Source: Aquilaria yunnanensis (taxonomy: Eukaryota > Streptophyta > Magnoliopsida > Malvales > Thymelaeaceae). Taken from it: a DNA stretch of 64,000 nt. The DNA lies in contig CM077593.1 in the NCBI GenBank assembly GCA_039654915.1, positions 77,790,501 to 77,854,500 of the forward strand, written 5' to 3'. The translations under genes were made by a program, and so were the position numbers. Of the stretch, positions 44,060-55,450 are shown one piece after another. The notes beneath the pieces are model-generated. The model was given only the letters and a program-made list of their open reading frames with translations, made no database searches and had not been told where the DNA came from. The number at the start of each line of letters is the position of its first letter. The stretch's first letter is position 1.

Positions 44060-46417
44060 TGTTATGACTCTCCTAGTAGGAAGCTTATTTGAGAAAGTTA
44101 AAGTAATCAAAACCTAGTTTGGAACCTTATTTCAAGTCCACATACCAAGAATAGGTTTGTTACGCAAAGTTACTAAGTTTCAGGGAGCTTAAGGCACCGA
44201 ATGAAGTTTAGGGGTAAATTGGTAATTTTTCATCCTTAGGTGTCTAGCTAGAGACTGAGAGTTTAAAATGAGTTTTTGAGAAGCTAACCTTTGCTTTAAA
44301 CCCAAAGTTAAGCTTAAATAAACAAGACTTGACCATGTTTTGATTATAGTTACTGTTAAAGGAAAAGAACTTTTTGTAACTTTTTATAACTTATGGTGGC
44401 TTGGTGTTTTGAAGTTATAAAACATGGTAAATGCAAGGGTGGCTACCATTTTTTCCTTAATCCCTAGTTCACCTTCTTCCTTTAATTTCACCATGAATCC
44501 AAGCTCAAAACCAAGTGATTCTGATGAAATTTAAAGCCACCAAAGGTTTGTGTGTGTTAGAAATCTTGTTTCATTTTTTTTTTTGAGTTTTTGGAGCTTG
44601 GAATTGCATTTCCAGGTAGCACCTATTTTTTATGCAAGATAACATATGTTTGTATGGTGAATTCTTGTTTATTTGTTGATCAAAAGCTTGGGTTTTGGTT
44701 GGAGGATAGTAATTTGGTGTTTTGTGCCTTTGTTTACTTGGAACTTAGTTAGAACTTTGTGGAACTTTGATTTCATGGAAGATTTGCTTGATTCTTACTT
44801 TTGAGTTGAAATTAACGCAGGGGAGTTATGGTTTCATGCTATATTATGTTATAGTGTTGTTGCTTGATGCAAGAGCATTTGTTAGTAGACAAGTTGGATC
44901 GTGGTGGACTAAGTGATTGATGGAGCTTGGAATGATGTATTAATGCATCATAGTTGTGCTTGTGATAGTTGGTTATGGCCTTTTCAAAATGTTTTACAGG
45001 TATATGCAATTGGAAGGCCATCTAAGCATGTTTGGTATGCTTGGGAGGTCTTCCAAGGTGTATGCAAGAAATTTTTTTTGGGCTTACAGGTATTGGCGAC
45101 ATGTTGCCAATATTTTTGACGTGTCATCAACATCATGTAAAAGTTCAAGGAAGTTGTACTGTAATGATACATTTCCATAGTTAAGCTAGCCAAAAAAATC
45201 TAACTTTTGCTAGAGGGTTAGATGGGAGACCCAAAAGGGTGCTTAGGGTACCTAAGGGTTATGGTGTCTTGGTGGTACCCCAAGGCTTCTATAACTCTTG
45301 CAAAACCTAGGAGTTTTCCTGAGTTTTATGGTTACTTGCATCATAAACAATGAAACTAACCTATGAAGGGCCACAATGAGGTATCGTAGCTTGGGTGAAA
45401 GGTTTAGTGGCATCGGTGATCTGGCCATGCCATTGAGTGTGAAGTTTTGATGTGGAACCCTAGTGCACCTAATGGGTCTTTAAGGCCTAGTCAACATTAG
45501 TCCTACCATGGTGTCCTTGTACAACAAAAGAGTGTTTCAACTGGTGAAATTCACTAGTGAGGCTTGTAAGCTATGCTTGCTATTAGACAGGGCCTTGCCT
45601 TGTTGTTTAAGGACTAGGAAGAAGACAAGTCCCAAGGGACTGAAAGCTATGCACATGAGTTTAGCCTTAGGCAATATGAGCTCATAGTAGATTACATATG
45701 TTCACATATGTGTTATCCTTAGTATCTTTCTTGCAGGTGAAGACCTCTTACTGAGATTTCTTGAATACTAAATCCCTAGTTATGTTGTGTAGATTCTGAC
45801 AATGATGAGCCCCATAACCACCAAGGGTTGTCATGGTAGTTTGTTGTTGCAGGTACTTTACTTCAAGAATCCTTAGGATTCTAGTCTACAAGGTTACTTG
45901 TTGGTTAAGTAATAGTACTAACTATAGTATTTTCTTGGCAACAAAGGCTAGCAGCACATGGATAGGCTTTTGTGACTTGCCACTGGGACTTGTCTCCATG
46001 GTGGGAGTTATATGGGAGGATCTTAGTAAGAGGCTTGTACATGTAGTATGCCTAGTTTCCTTCATGTCTATATTTGGAGCTGTAGACTCATAGGTTGCTC
46101 TTGGATGATGAGCATTAGTCTACTTATGTTGACTTCCCTCACATGGTTGTTATGTGTAGTAATGACCATGTAAATGTTGATTTTGCATGCTTTGACTATT
46201 TGAACTAGTTTTCTATGAAAAGTGTTTTTCCAACTGAATGTTTTGACATTTCTATTTATTTAATTCAAAGCTAAAAGAGCATGCATCTTGCATTATCTAG
46301 GTTAATCGACCAATATCATGAATCTTTAATTCGCACATATATACAGTTAGCCAATTGCAACCATGGTGAGACTCATTCTAACAAGCTTTCTAGAAAGGGC
46401 AAAGAGCGGCCATGTCA
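44060..46417 (+). repeat. Element E 3' LTR (2,358 bp)
   Basis: Starts tgttatgactctcc after the purine-rich gatggaggtgagag and ends gcggccatgtca. It matches the 5' LTR remnant (27435-29749) and is also related to the F LTR (61016-63445) along its whole length. It is free of insertions. Open frames such as 45833-46093 are non-coding. Confidence 0.9.
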
Positions 46418-47052
46418 GCCTATTTGGATTGGAGTTGGGATAAGGATATATAGGGAAGATCATGCATGTTGTGCACAAGAGGATTTGTCTAGCCTCGTGC
46501 CTTGGCACTGGGATGCCAGTCCTGGTTCTATAGTGGTCAGAGGACAAAGAGAAATAAGCCACTTTGCTATGGCACTACCCATGGTGATGGAGGACCTTCC
46601 AGCCTAAAGACTCCTAAGACATCCAAGGATCCATTGAAGATTAGTTCTAGACTTTTTATAAGGAGAAAAATCCAAGTAAACTACAAAAGCACTACAAGAG
46701 CTCACCTTGGCACTCTTAGAGCATGCTAATGGAGCCCTTGCATGCCATTTCAAAATTAACTCAGGCATTTCGTGATCTAAAGCTTTGGAACTTGAAGTCA
46801 TACCATTTAATGAAGATTCAAGCTGGAGAAACTCAAGAAAGCTCGACAGAACTAGGAGATCCAAGCCCAAACCCCAAGTGAACTTGAGGGCACACTTGAG
46901 AGCCTCCTAGGAGCTCTTCTAGGCTATTTTGTATGCTTGAGAATGTTTACTGAATTTTCTTAGTTGGTTTGTTTTCTTCACATGTTATTTAGCTAATTAG
47001 CAAGTTTGGAACACATGGGAAACATGCCACACAAATTTGGTGAGAAGAAGTG
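46418..47052. other. Unassigned sequence between E and H
   Basis: About 630 bases right of E. No convincing coding region on either strand and no match to other parts of the window. It may be part of H's LTR or of a further repeat into which E inserted. Confidence 0.5.
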
Positions 47053-47462
47053 TTGAAACCATGTTTTCCAAACCTAGTTTGACTAGGATTACCTCTTTAG
47101 CTAGGTTGAGGGTTTTTGCACATCCTATCATTGAAACGTCAAAAACTTTAGCTTATAAACTATAAATAAGGCCTGTGTTTCAATTTTTTGCTAGCAAATT
47201 AGTAAGAGTCAAGTTGCTTTAGGCAATACTTATCTCTATTGTTCTTTCCCAACTTCTTAGTGCACTTGTGCAACAAGTTCTTTTCTTCTAATCATTTTTA
47301 TTCTAATTTCCCTTCTTTAATTCTAGTTCTCACCACTATTGATATTTCTAACTTCTTTTTTCTGTTCTCCCTTAATAAAATTATTTTTTTGGATCAAGTT
47401 TGGTGGAGATACTGCAGCTTAGATTTAGAACAAGTATCGTAGGCATCACGCAAACACATCAC
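47053..47462 (+). repeat. Probable 5' LTR of H, boundaries uncertain
   Basis: tgttgaaacc at 47053 could be the LTR start, and a TATA box (tataaata) lies at about 47161-47168. The sequence then runs, T-rich, to acacatcacg just before the PBS. No second copy exists in the window to fix the ends. Confidence 0.45.
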
Positions 47463-47463
47463 G

Positions 47464-47479
47464 TTGTATAAGAGCCAAA
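47464..47479 (+). other. Probable primer-binding site of H
   Basis: ttgtataagagccaaag resembles the initiator tRNA-Met site ttggtatcagagcc, with one base lost and one changed. Confidence 0.6.
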
Positions 47480-48326
47480 GTTCCACAATGAGGATCTATC
47501 CATCCTATCTTTTATCTTATTTAAATTTATTTTATTATGTTCTTGCGTTATTTTGTTGTCCTAATTAATTTTTTTTGTTGTTCTTTTTAGATTTCTTTGT
47601 GTGTTCTAAGTGGCTTCAACTGAACCCTCCTTTGTTCTCTTTATTCAAAAGCACCCAAGACTTGTTTCCATTTGGTTTCTTTGTGTTCCTGTATCCAAAA
47701 TATCCAAAAAACAATATCAAAAGTATTTTGTTTCATTCTGTTTGTTTCCATACAGTGTCTTTGTGTTCCTGCATCCAAAATATCCAGAAAAAAATCCTAA
47801 AAGTAATTTTGTTTCATTCAATTCTCTATTGCATCCGTGTTCATCAAGTTACTTTCTTACAATACAAGTTACATTCTATTTCTTGTAGCAAGTTGTAGAT
47901 TCCATCATTTTCCTTCATAGCAAAAGGTGATTTCAAGTTTTGAAAGGCGAAGTCCAGCAAAAAAAATCAAAAGTATCAAATAAACAAAGACTGGAAAAGT
48001 GTTAGAAAGAAGGAAAAGCTTTAGTTTTCAGCAAAAACCCTAGTTATCTTAAACCCTAATCTTGAAAAACCTAGTTTTTTCTCTTTTTTTGTTTCAATCT
48101 TTCATTCAAAGAGCATCCTATTCTTACCATGTCTTATATTTTCAGAGTGCTTTCTAATATATTTCTTTCCTTTAAGAAGGATTTTGAAATGTTTTGAAGG
48201 ATTTAAAGCACTTTTGTGGTTTGAGTGAGTTATTCTAGAACTTGGGACCTTGATTGTTTGAAGCAACTTCCCACTATCAAATTGAGTTAAAAGAGTGTTT
48301 CTAAGGATCTTTGATTTCAAATTAAA
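47480..48326 (+). other. H leader with an 80-bp tandem duplication
   Basis: T-rich untranslated sequence. The segment 47662-47740 is repeated at 47741-47822 (shared tttgtgttcctg, atccaaaatatcca and tttgtttcatt). The short open frames in this stretch follow the repeat and show no family similarity. Confidence 0.7.
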
Positions 48327-49140
48327 TGTCTAGAGAAGTTAGCTGAGACATCAAAGAGGAGATGAAGGCTTCTCTCATGCAAGCCATCCTTGATTTAAGT
48401 TCTAAACTTTAACCCATGATGGAGAGGGTGGAGAAGTTGGAGCAAGGTGCTTCCAAAGCACCCTAAAGAGGCATCCTAGGCTACCTACCTAAGGTGCACT
48501 TGGGGAGAGATCCATTTACACGTCATGAAATCACCATCCATGCCACCACCACCACCACCACCACCACCTAGAAGACCAGTGGGGCCAGCGAAGGTAAAGA
48601 TTGCCACTTTGGAGTTTACTGATTATGCTCTCACTCAGTGGACATAGGTTCTAAACTCTTGGCAAAGAAACGGCAACAACCCATATAAACATGGCAAGAC
48701 TTAAAGCCTATGATGAGGAGGAGGTTTCTCCTGAGCTACTACCAAAGAGAGCTACAACAAAGGCTTCAAAGGCTCACCCATGGAGCCAAGTGTGTGGAGG
48801 AATTTTTCAAGGAGTTAGATGTGACCATGTTAAGAGCCAACCTAAAAAAGAATCAAGAGGCAACCATGTCCAAATTCTTGCATTGCCTTAAGCTAGACAT
48901 TGCTAGTTTAGTACAGTTGCACCCTTGTATGGAGCCTGATGATATGTTACATACAACTATTTAGGAGTAAAGACAACTCAAGAGGAAAGGGGCAGTAAGG
49001 TTTTTCATAAAACCTAACCCTAATCTAAGGCCAACATGGAGCAATGATGTGAAGGAAGAGGAAACAAGGAAGGGGGACTTCAAGCTTAAACCTGAGGGAC
49101 CCTTCAAAGGCCAACTCCATAAGCCCTCAAGAAGGTAGTT
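48327..49140 (+). pseudogene. gag: H gag, broken
   Basis: The ATG at 48327 begins a capsid frame with a stop soon after. MKASLMQAIL and VEKLEQGASKAP form its N-terminus. A CCA run at 48543-48569 lies in the next part. The conserved capsid core is open at 48710-48964 (MRRRFLLSYYQRELQQ, VEEFFKELDV, MSKFLHCLKLDIA). A stop at 48962-48964 and frameshifts end it. QLKRKGAVRFF follows. No zinc knuckle is recognisable before 49140. Confidence 0.8.
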
Positions 49141-50060
49141 CTAATTCTAAAGTTGGATATAGAAACCATGGCTAAGTTTGTTTTAAGTACCGAGGTAGAG
49201 GGCGTCTTGTAGGAGATTATATGAATCAAGGGACTATGGTGCTCAATGATGTTGGATAAATAGTCACACATGAAAGTGATGGTGAAGAGCACGAAGAGCC
49301 AATCATGAAGAAGAAGCCTAAGATAGACTTTGTGGAAGAACGAGTCATCTAAGTGGCAAAAAGAGCCTTCAATGTTCATATCAGGGAGGCTCATAACCAA
49401 AGGAAGAACATCTTTCACACTAGGTGCTACATTGGGGTAAAGTCTACAGTATGATTTTATATGGAAGAAGTTGCATTAATGTCATTAGTACTACTTGGGT
49501 TAAGAGGTTGTAGCTGCCTACCACAGAACATTTGAGACCTTACAAGCTTTAATGGCTTAACAATGAAGATGAGGTAAAGGTGACAAAACAAGTCATCCTA
49601 GTCTTCAAAATTGGGAGATATAAGGATAAGGTGCTTTGTCATGTTGTTCCTATGGAGGCAAGCTACATTCTCCTGGGAAGGTCATGGCAATATGATAGGA
49701 GAGTTATACATGATGGTTTCAAGAATACATATTCCTTCTAATTCAAAGACAAGACCATTACATTGGTGCCACTTTCACCACAACAAGTCCTGGAGGATCA
49801 AAGGAAGATTAATGATGAGGCCAAGAGAAACATCACTGAAAGGAAAAAGAGAGATAAAGGCATAAGTGAAGAGGTGCAAGTTGAAAGATTAAAAGAGAGA
49901 TGTGAGGTGAGTGCCCTTAAGGAAAAAAAGAGTGTTGAAAGTTCTCGAGGTAAAATTTGAAAGAAGAAAAAAGAGCTTGATAATGAAAATGAGTGATGAC
50001 ATGAAAGCCCTTCTAGCACAAATGCCAGTGCTTATTTTACTTAAAAAAGAAACATTGTTC
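49141..50060 (+). pseudogene. H protease and linker, broken
   Basis: NIFHTRCY (~49405) and, in mixed frames, CINVISTTWV (~49470), VKVTKQVILVFKIGRYKDKVLCHVVP (two blocks near 49575-49650), LLGRSWQYDRRVIHDGFK (~49665) are the CRM-type protease surroundings. The codon expected to encode the active-site Asp reads Tyr (~49462). TLVPLSPQQVLEDQ and a Lys/Glu-rich linker follow (49763-49960). Confidence 0.75.
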
Positions 50061-51324
50061 TTATCCAGTTACTTTACTAACAAGCTTCCTAGTGTTATTG
50101 TTTCATTGTTGAAGGATTTTGAAGATGTCTTTCCTGATGAGCCAAATGGATTCCCACCCTTGAGAGGGATTGAACATCAAAATAGATTTGGTTCCTAGAC
50201 CTCTCACCCAAACAAGCCAGCTTGTAGGGGCAACCCTGAGGAAACCAAGGAGATTAGAAGGCAAGTGGAAAACCTACTCTCAAAGGGCTATATGAAGGAA
50301 AGTTTGAGTCCTTGTGCTACGCTTGTTTTCTTAGTGCCTATGAAAAATGGATCAAGGAGAATGTGCATCGAATGTAGACCAGTCAACAAGATTACTTTAA
50401 AGTATAGACATCCTATTCCTAGTTTAGATGATATGCTTGATGAGTTGTATGGTTCTACTATATTTTCTAAAGTTGATCTTAAAATTGTTTATTATCATAT
50501 TCAAATTAAAGAGTGGGATGAGTAGGAGATTGCCTTTAAAACTAAGTTTGGGTTATATGATGGTCAGTCATGCCATTTGTTTTATCCAATGCTCCAAGCA
50601 CTTTATGAGGCTCATGAATCATGCTTTATGGGAGTTCATTGGAAAGTTTGTGGTTGTTTACTTTGATGGCGTTCTAGTCTATAGTAAGAGTTTGCATGAG
50701 CATGTTGATCATCTAAGGCATGTGTTAGAGACTTTAAGGGCATGAAAGTTGTATGCTAATCTTAAAAAGTGTTTATTTTTAACTAACTGAGTTATCTCTC
50801 TTGGATTTGTTGTGAGCTAAAAACGTGTAGTGGTTGATCAAGAAAAGATAAAGGCTATTTAAGAGTGGCCAGCCTTAAGAATGTTTTAAAGGTGAGATCT
50901 TATCATGGCCTATCTAATTTTAATAGGAGGTTTATGAAAGATTTCTCAAGTATTATTGCACCTTTAGATGAAGTAGTAAAGAAAAGTGTAGGCTTTAAAT
51001 GGAAAAAGGCACAATAAGATGCATTTAGAAAGCTTAGGCATAATTTGAGTATTGTACCCATGTTAGCTTTGCCTAGTTTTTCTAAGACTTTTTAGGTTGA
51101 ATGTAATCTTTGTGGGAATCATATTGGAGCTATTGTGATGCAAGAAGGAAAACCAATAGATACTTTAGTGAGAAGCTAAATGGAGCAACCTTGAACTATG
51201 CAATCTTTGGTAAGGAGATGTATGCTTTGGTGAGAGCCCTTAAGGAATAGCAACATTACTTGTGGCTAAAGGAGTTCATTATCAACATAGACTACCAATC
51301 CTTGAAGTACTTAAAGGCCCAAGG
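50061..51324 (+). pseudogene. H reverse transcriptase and truncated RNase H
   Basis: RT from about 50110 (DVFPDEPNGFPPLRGIEHQ), open in 50265-50525 (LLSKGYMKESLSPCATLVF, KYRHPIPSLDDMLDEL), then a frameshift into 50428-50745. The catalytic box reads YFDG at 50659-50670, so the second Asp is lost. RNase H ([19 protein letters not shown]) reaches IDYQSLKYL at 51300, and G2 inserts at 51325. Many stops. Confidence 0.83.
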
Positions 51325-53732
51325 TGTTACCACCTCAACAATTGGGAAAATTACAGTATAAAGGCATAATGGTTATAAACCATTATATAGCGTAATTTTC
51401 ACCATAGTGAATGAAATGTGTAGGGTAAAGTGAATAATCTACACCTCCCTAAAAGATTACAATGGTTACTTGGTACTAAAGCGAGCCCTAAAGGATTGCT
51501 TGTCTTACAAGCAATCTATGGGCCTTGTTGCAAGATTTCAAAACTTGGGCACTCAATTGTACAAATCTAAAAGAGTGATTTTGGAATGATTTGAATGTTA
51601 TGGAGGCAATTTTTGGAGGCTGAACTGCATAAAGGAAACAAAATCTATTATTCAAGAACCTAGGGCAACTAGGTGTACAATTGTTCATAAAAATAACATA
51701 AGGATGGGATGATTTTTGACAAGAGTCAAAGGCAGCCAATTCTAGCATTATCCTAGACTTTTATTTCCAGGTTCTAAGGGCAAAAAGGTGGGCTAAAGAT
51801 TAGCCAAAAATTCTTTCCTTAAGACATACTTATAGTGACGTAAGTGAGGGTTAAGGTTAAACTAATCAAGACAAGTAAAATATCTTGATTTCTTACCGTT
51901 TCTTGCCCATTTTGATCCCCACTAGGCACAACCTATTCCTTAGCTCCTCTATAAGCTTCTATAGCCCCCGTAGCTCAATCACCCAAGAAATCACAAAGGA
52001 AGGCAATCGGATGCAAAAAGAAAGAGAAAAACCCTAGTTTTCAGGTTTATTGTGTATCTTTTGAAGATTTAAGCCTTCACAGCTTAGGTAAGGGCTTTAT
52101 ATTTGTGTTTCATGTTTTTTAATGTTATAATATGATGATCAAGCATCCATGAAGCTAATACCATGCTTGGAAGAGAGCAAAAAGCTCAAGGAACCAAGTA
52201 TATGTTAAGGGGGAGGGCATGAACAAGGTTCCAACCTTACTCTTTTTAATGCACTAAGATGGCAGTGTTTACAGGGGTTTCTAGAGCCCAAGTTAGTACT
52301 AAATAAGACCAATTAACCTCATAAGACCAAGAATTAGCTTGAGGAGGGCTGCCATAGTGATTACATAATGTTTATTTGATTGTTTATGGACTAACCCTAA
52401 TGATGCATTGCTGCCAGCATTGCATTTGATTCTGTTCTATTTGTTTGTGCATTTGGATTTCAAGTTTCTAATGATAAGCCCTTACTAAGTTTCTTCAAAG
52501 AAACTTACCTCCTTTCTATCCATTTCGAGAGCACCTGAAATAGAGCATTCAAAATAATAGCTGTCGTTTGAATTTCTCTGTGAAATTTCAGTTATATTAA
52601 CTTCCATATGTTTAGTTTTAAACTTAAAATTTTCATGATTTTTGGAGCACATTAGCTATTTTTAGTAACAGTACTTTCTCCCTTATGCAGCAGCTAGTCC
52701 CTTCAAGTTTCTGCAGTGCTTAGTGCTTTTTAAGTTCTCCAAGAAGCTTAGCGTGCGTATTAACTAAGTTATTGTCATGTATGTTGTGCATAAATGCATT
52801 TAAATGATCTGGGTATGTTGTCTGTGTAGTGTGAGAAGGATACATGGAATGATGGAGTGTGGTTTGAAGTGTGTATACAATGCTATCCATATGGTGTTTA
52901 TGGGCTGTTTTGATGGCATTTTTATGAAAGATGATTAGAAGGGCTCTAAATTCATGGGAATGGTTTTCCCATGTTTATAAGACATATATGTATGCTACCA
53001 AGTGGGTTTCGTACCTGGAAATGAAGTGTATGAATATTTAAATTTTTGTATGGGCATAATGGTCAATAGTGGGTAAAATTTTGGTACCATGTACTCCAGC
53101 TGCCATTACTTTCTTTACATAAAGAATCTGGCTATGAAATTTTGACCACACTTAGAAAAATTCAAGAGGAATAACTTGGCTTTTGAATAATTGGATTTGG
53201 TGCCCTGTAGCTAGAGTTATGGCTTGTCAAAATTAGTTGATTTTGCTAAGCACTATTCATATGATCATTTTTACCCGGTTAAGTGTAAAATCCATAATTG
53301 TAAACTTAGATGGATTTAATGTCTCAAACATGTTTCCCTATGAAGGTTTAAGGGTATTAAAGGGTTTAAAACATTTAGGGCACAGGAGAACATCGTAGAA
53401 TTTGATTTAGACAAAGTGTGAAAGTTTGGACAAAAAGAATGCGCACCAATAGCATCATGTGTGCATATAATTGTACATGCACTTGGGGATTTTAATCAAA
53501 TTCCATATTGGCTAGGAATAAAGAATTTCATTTTCATCATTACTTCTAGATGAAATTATATGTGAATATGTATATAATGGTTGGACCAATATACACATCT
53601 TTCCATAATGACTAAGAGGGCCACTTGGGTAAACATAGTGCACATGTTCTGCTTGGCCTACATGACATCGACCCCTTGGGGCCTAAGCTCACTAAAATTG
53701 ATCACTGTATTTAAACAATCAAAGTGGTAATA
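51325..53732 (+). repeat. G2 5' LTR (2,408 bp)
   Basis: Starts tgttaccacctc and ends aaagtggtaata (final CA changed to TA). Both ends match the short G1 LTR, but about 2 kb of interior is extra. The interior recurs at 55451-56349 and 59632-61015. No coding region. Confidence 0.88.
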
Positions 53733-53736
53733 GAAG

Positions 53737-53749
53737 TTGGTATCAGAGC
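53737..53749 (+). other. G2 primer-binding site
   Basis: ttggtatcagagc, four bases inside the LTR, is a perfect initiator tRNA-Met type site. Confidence 0.9.
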
Positions 53750-53890
53750 ATGGTTTGGATTGGGGTTGCATATAGTTCCATCATGCTTGCACATAGTTAC
53801 ATAGATAGAACTTAGTTGAGTCAGCTGCTAGTGTTAAGTACCTAATGTACTGTATATATTGTGCTCTTTTGTTGATCATGAAACAAGAAA

Positions 53891-55450
53891 ATGGTAGCCA
53901 CAATGAGATGGGATCAGGGACCCCTAAGACCTCATATTGAGCAAATACAAGCCAACAGAAATAGAATGGGTGTACAAGAGCAGCCAACTGTTCAAGAATG
54001 GAAAACCCAGCACCTGAAATGAACGTACCATAAGTGTGGTTCAAACTTTAAGGAAATCTGGCCCAACAAAATGAAAAGTTAGTAAGGCTACTACAAGCTC
54101 AACAATAAGGAGTCTAAGTAGCACAACCATTACCACAGGAGCAGAACCAGGAAGTTGTTAGGCACAACCCAGTGAATGTTCCTTCTGAAAGAAATGAAGA
54201 TGAAGAATTTGAGGAAGATGAATATAGAAGACATCCAAGAGGCAGAAGAATCAGGCCTAAGGTTGGTCAAGTGTCAAAGGCCAATCACTCAGAAGCTAGG
54301 AACCTTAGTGAAAGGAGAGAAAGAAGGTGGCCCAGAGAGCATTAGGAGTCTGAGGGATCACACAGGTGTAGGAGGCACAGAGCTGTAGATGTTGAGGGCT
54401 CTGACGATGTCAGTTTGTTGGAGGGGTTTTAAGGCCTAAGACCTCAACAATTTGATGGCAGAGCTGGATCGGAGAAAGCTGAGGAATGGCTAAGATTCAT
54501 TGAAAAGAAAGTATCATTGGCAACCTACAATTTCATGGGTAGTGCAGAAATGTGGTAGAGAAGTGTTAGAGATAGGTATGCTACCTAGAGAGGTAGAAGA
54601 GCAAATCATGAGCTAGAGATGAGATGGACTGAGTTTACAAGGATGTTCCAAGACCAGTATGTAAGTAATGCCATCAAAGACCTAAAACAGGCTAAGTTTG
54701 ATGCACTGAACTAGGACAATCTCAGTGTTTTAGAATACGAACACAAGTTCAACCAACTTGTGATGTATGCACCATAATACCATGGTTTGGAAGAACTTAA
54801 AGCAAAGAAGTTTGTCAAAGGTGTAAGACCTGATATCAGGAGAGCTATTAAGCCTTTCAATGCCATTACCTATCATGATGTTGTTCAGAAGGCTTTACTA
54901 GTGGAACAAGAAGAGTATGAAAGCAAATGGTTTTCTAGTGGACCAGGAAAGACCAGCCATGCTGGAAAACTGCAGAAGCCAATGGAAGGTAAGGACACTG
55001 CCAAGTTTGGAAAACCTAGTATGGATAGCAAGGCCAAGAGTAAGTTTGTTGGCCTAAGGTGTCCTTGATCCAAGAAGTTCCATGGCAAGAAGCCATGTTA
55101 TATTGAGACACAAGCATGTCTTAGATGTGGTTCTTTAGATAAATAGATCAAAGACTACCCTTTGGTCCAAAGAAGAGGGCAAGATGAGCAAGGCCAGAAT
55201 AGGCCTAATATGCCAGCTATCAGAGATATTCAGCCAAGAGGTGCTCCATTAGTACCAAGGCCACAAGTGCAGAGAGCGGGAAGAGTATTCTATATTGACA
55301 AAGGGGAGACATCCCAATAAAGGGCACTTAAAGGTAACATTTGTTGAAATGGTATGTCTATTAGTGCATTTGCTGAAGCTATAAAATTTTCTATTGAATT
55401 CATGCATAACATATCACTAATAAGAATAGCAGGTAGTCAATGTCTTTTTG
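53891..55450 (+). pseudogene. gag: G2 gag and truncated protease
   Basis: The ATG at 53891 opens a gag with stops. It is clear from RGFQGLRPQQFDG-like text (~54425) through 54787-55068 (ELKAKKFVKGVRPDIRRAIKPF, VVQKALLVEQEEYESKW). The zinc knuckle CLRCGSLDK (~55110-55160) is damaged by a stop. Protease sequence (NISLIRIAGSQCLF) begins, but the part holding the active site is deleted near 55368, and coding ends at 55450 where LTR sequence takes over. Confidence 0.86.

Larger units (their letters stand above)
27430..46417 (+). mobile_element. Chromovirus E (Tekay/Del-like), host of most left-hand insertions
   Basis: 5' LTR remnant, a split PBS, gag, protease, RT, RNase H, integrase with chromodomain, and 3' LTR, all on the plus strand. 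The two LTRs correspond: 27435-29749 (minus the solo LTR) matches 44940-46417. The missing first ~880 bases of the 5' LTR must lie left of Tat-A, outside the window. Removing G1 (29760-39299 and one gtatc) joins the LTR end and PBS to the gag leader. All coding parts are decayed. 46418-46422 (gccta) would be the right target copy. Confidence 0.9.
47053..51324 (+). mobile_element. CRM-like chromovirus H, cut by the G2/G3 insertion
   Basis: Plus-strand probable LTR, PBS, leader, gag, protease, RT and partial RNase H. Gag (MRRRFLLSYYQREL, LLGRSWQYDRRVIHDG) and RT (PPLRGIEHQ, KYRHPIPSLDDMLDEL) are of the type seen in plant centromeric CRM chromoviruses and their relatives. It ends abruptly in RNase H at 51324 where the G2 LTR begins; the integrase half would lie beyond the window. 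The lineage is from memory of motif style, not a tree. Confidence 0.75.

Noticed and set aside
47575..47898. 107-aa and 92-aa open frames
   Set aside because: Produced by the T-rich duplicated leader of H; no conserved protein similarity.
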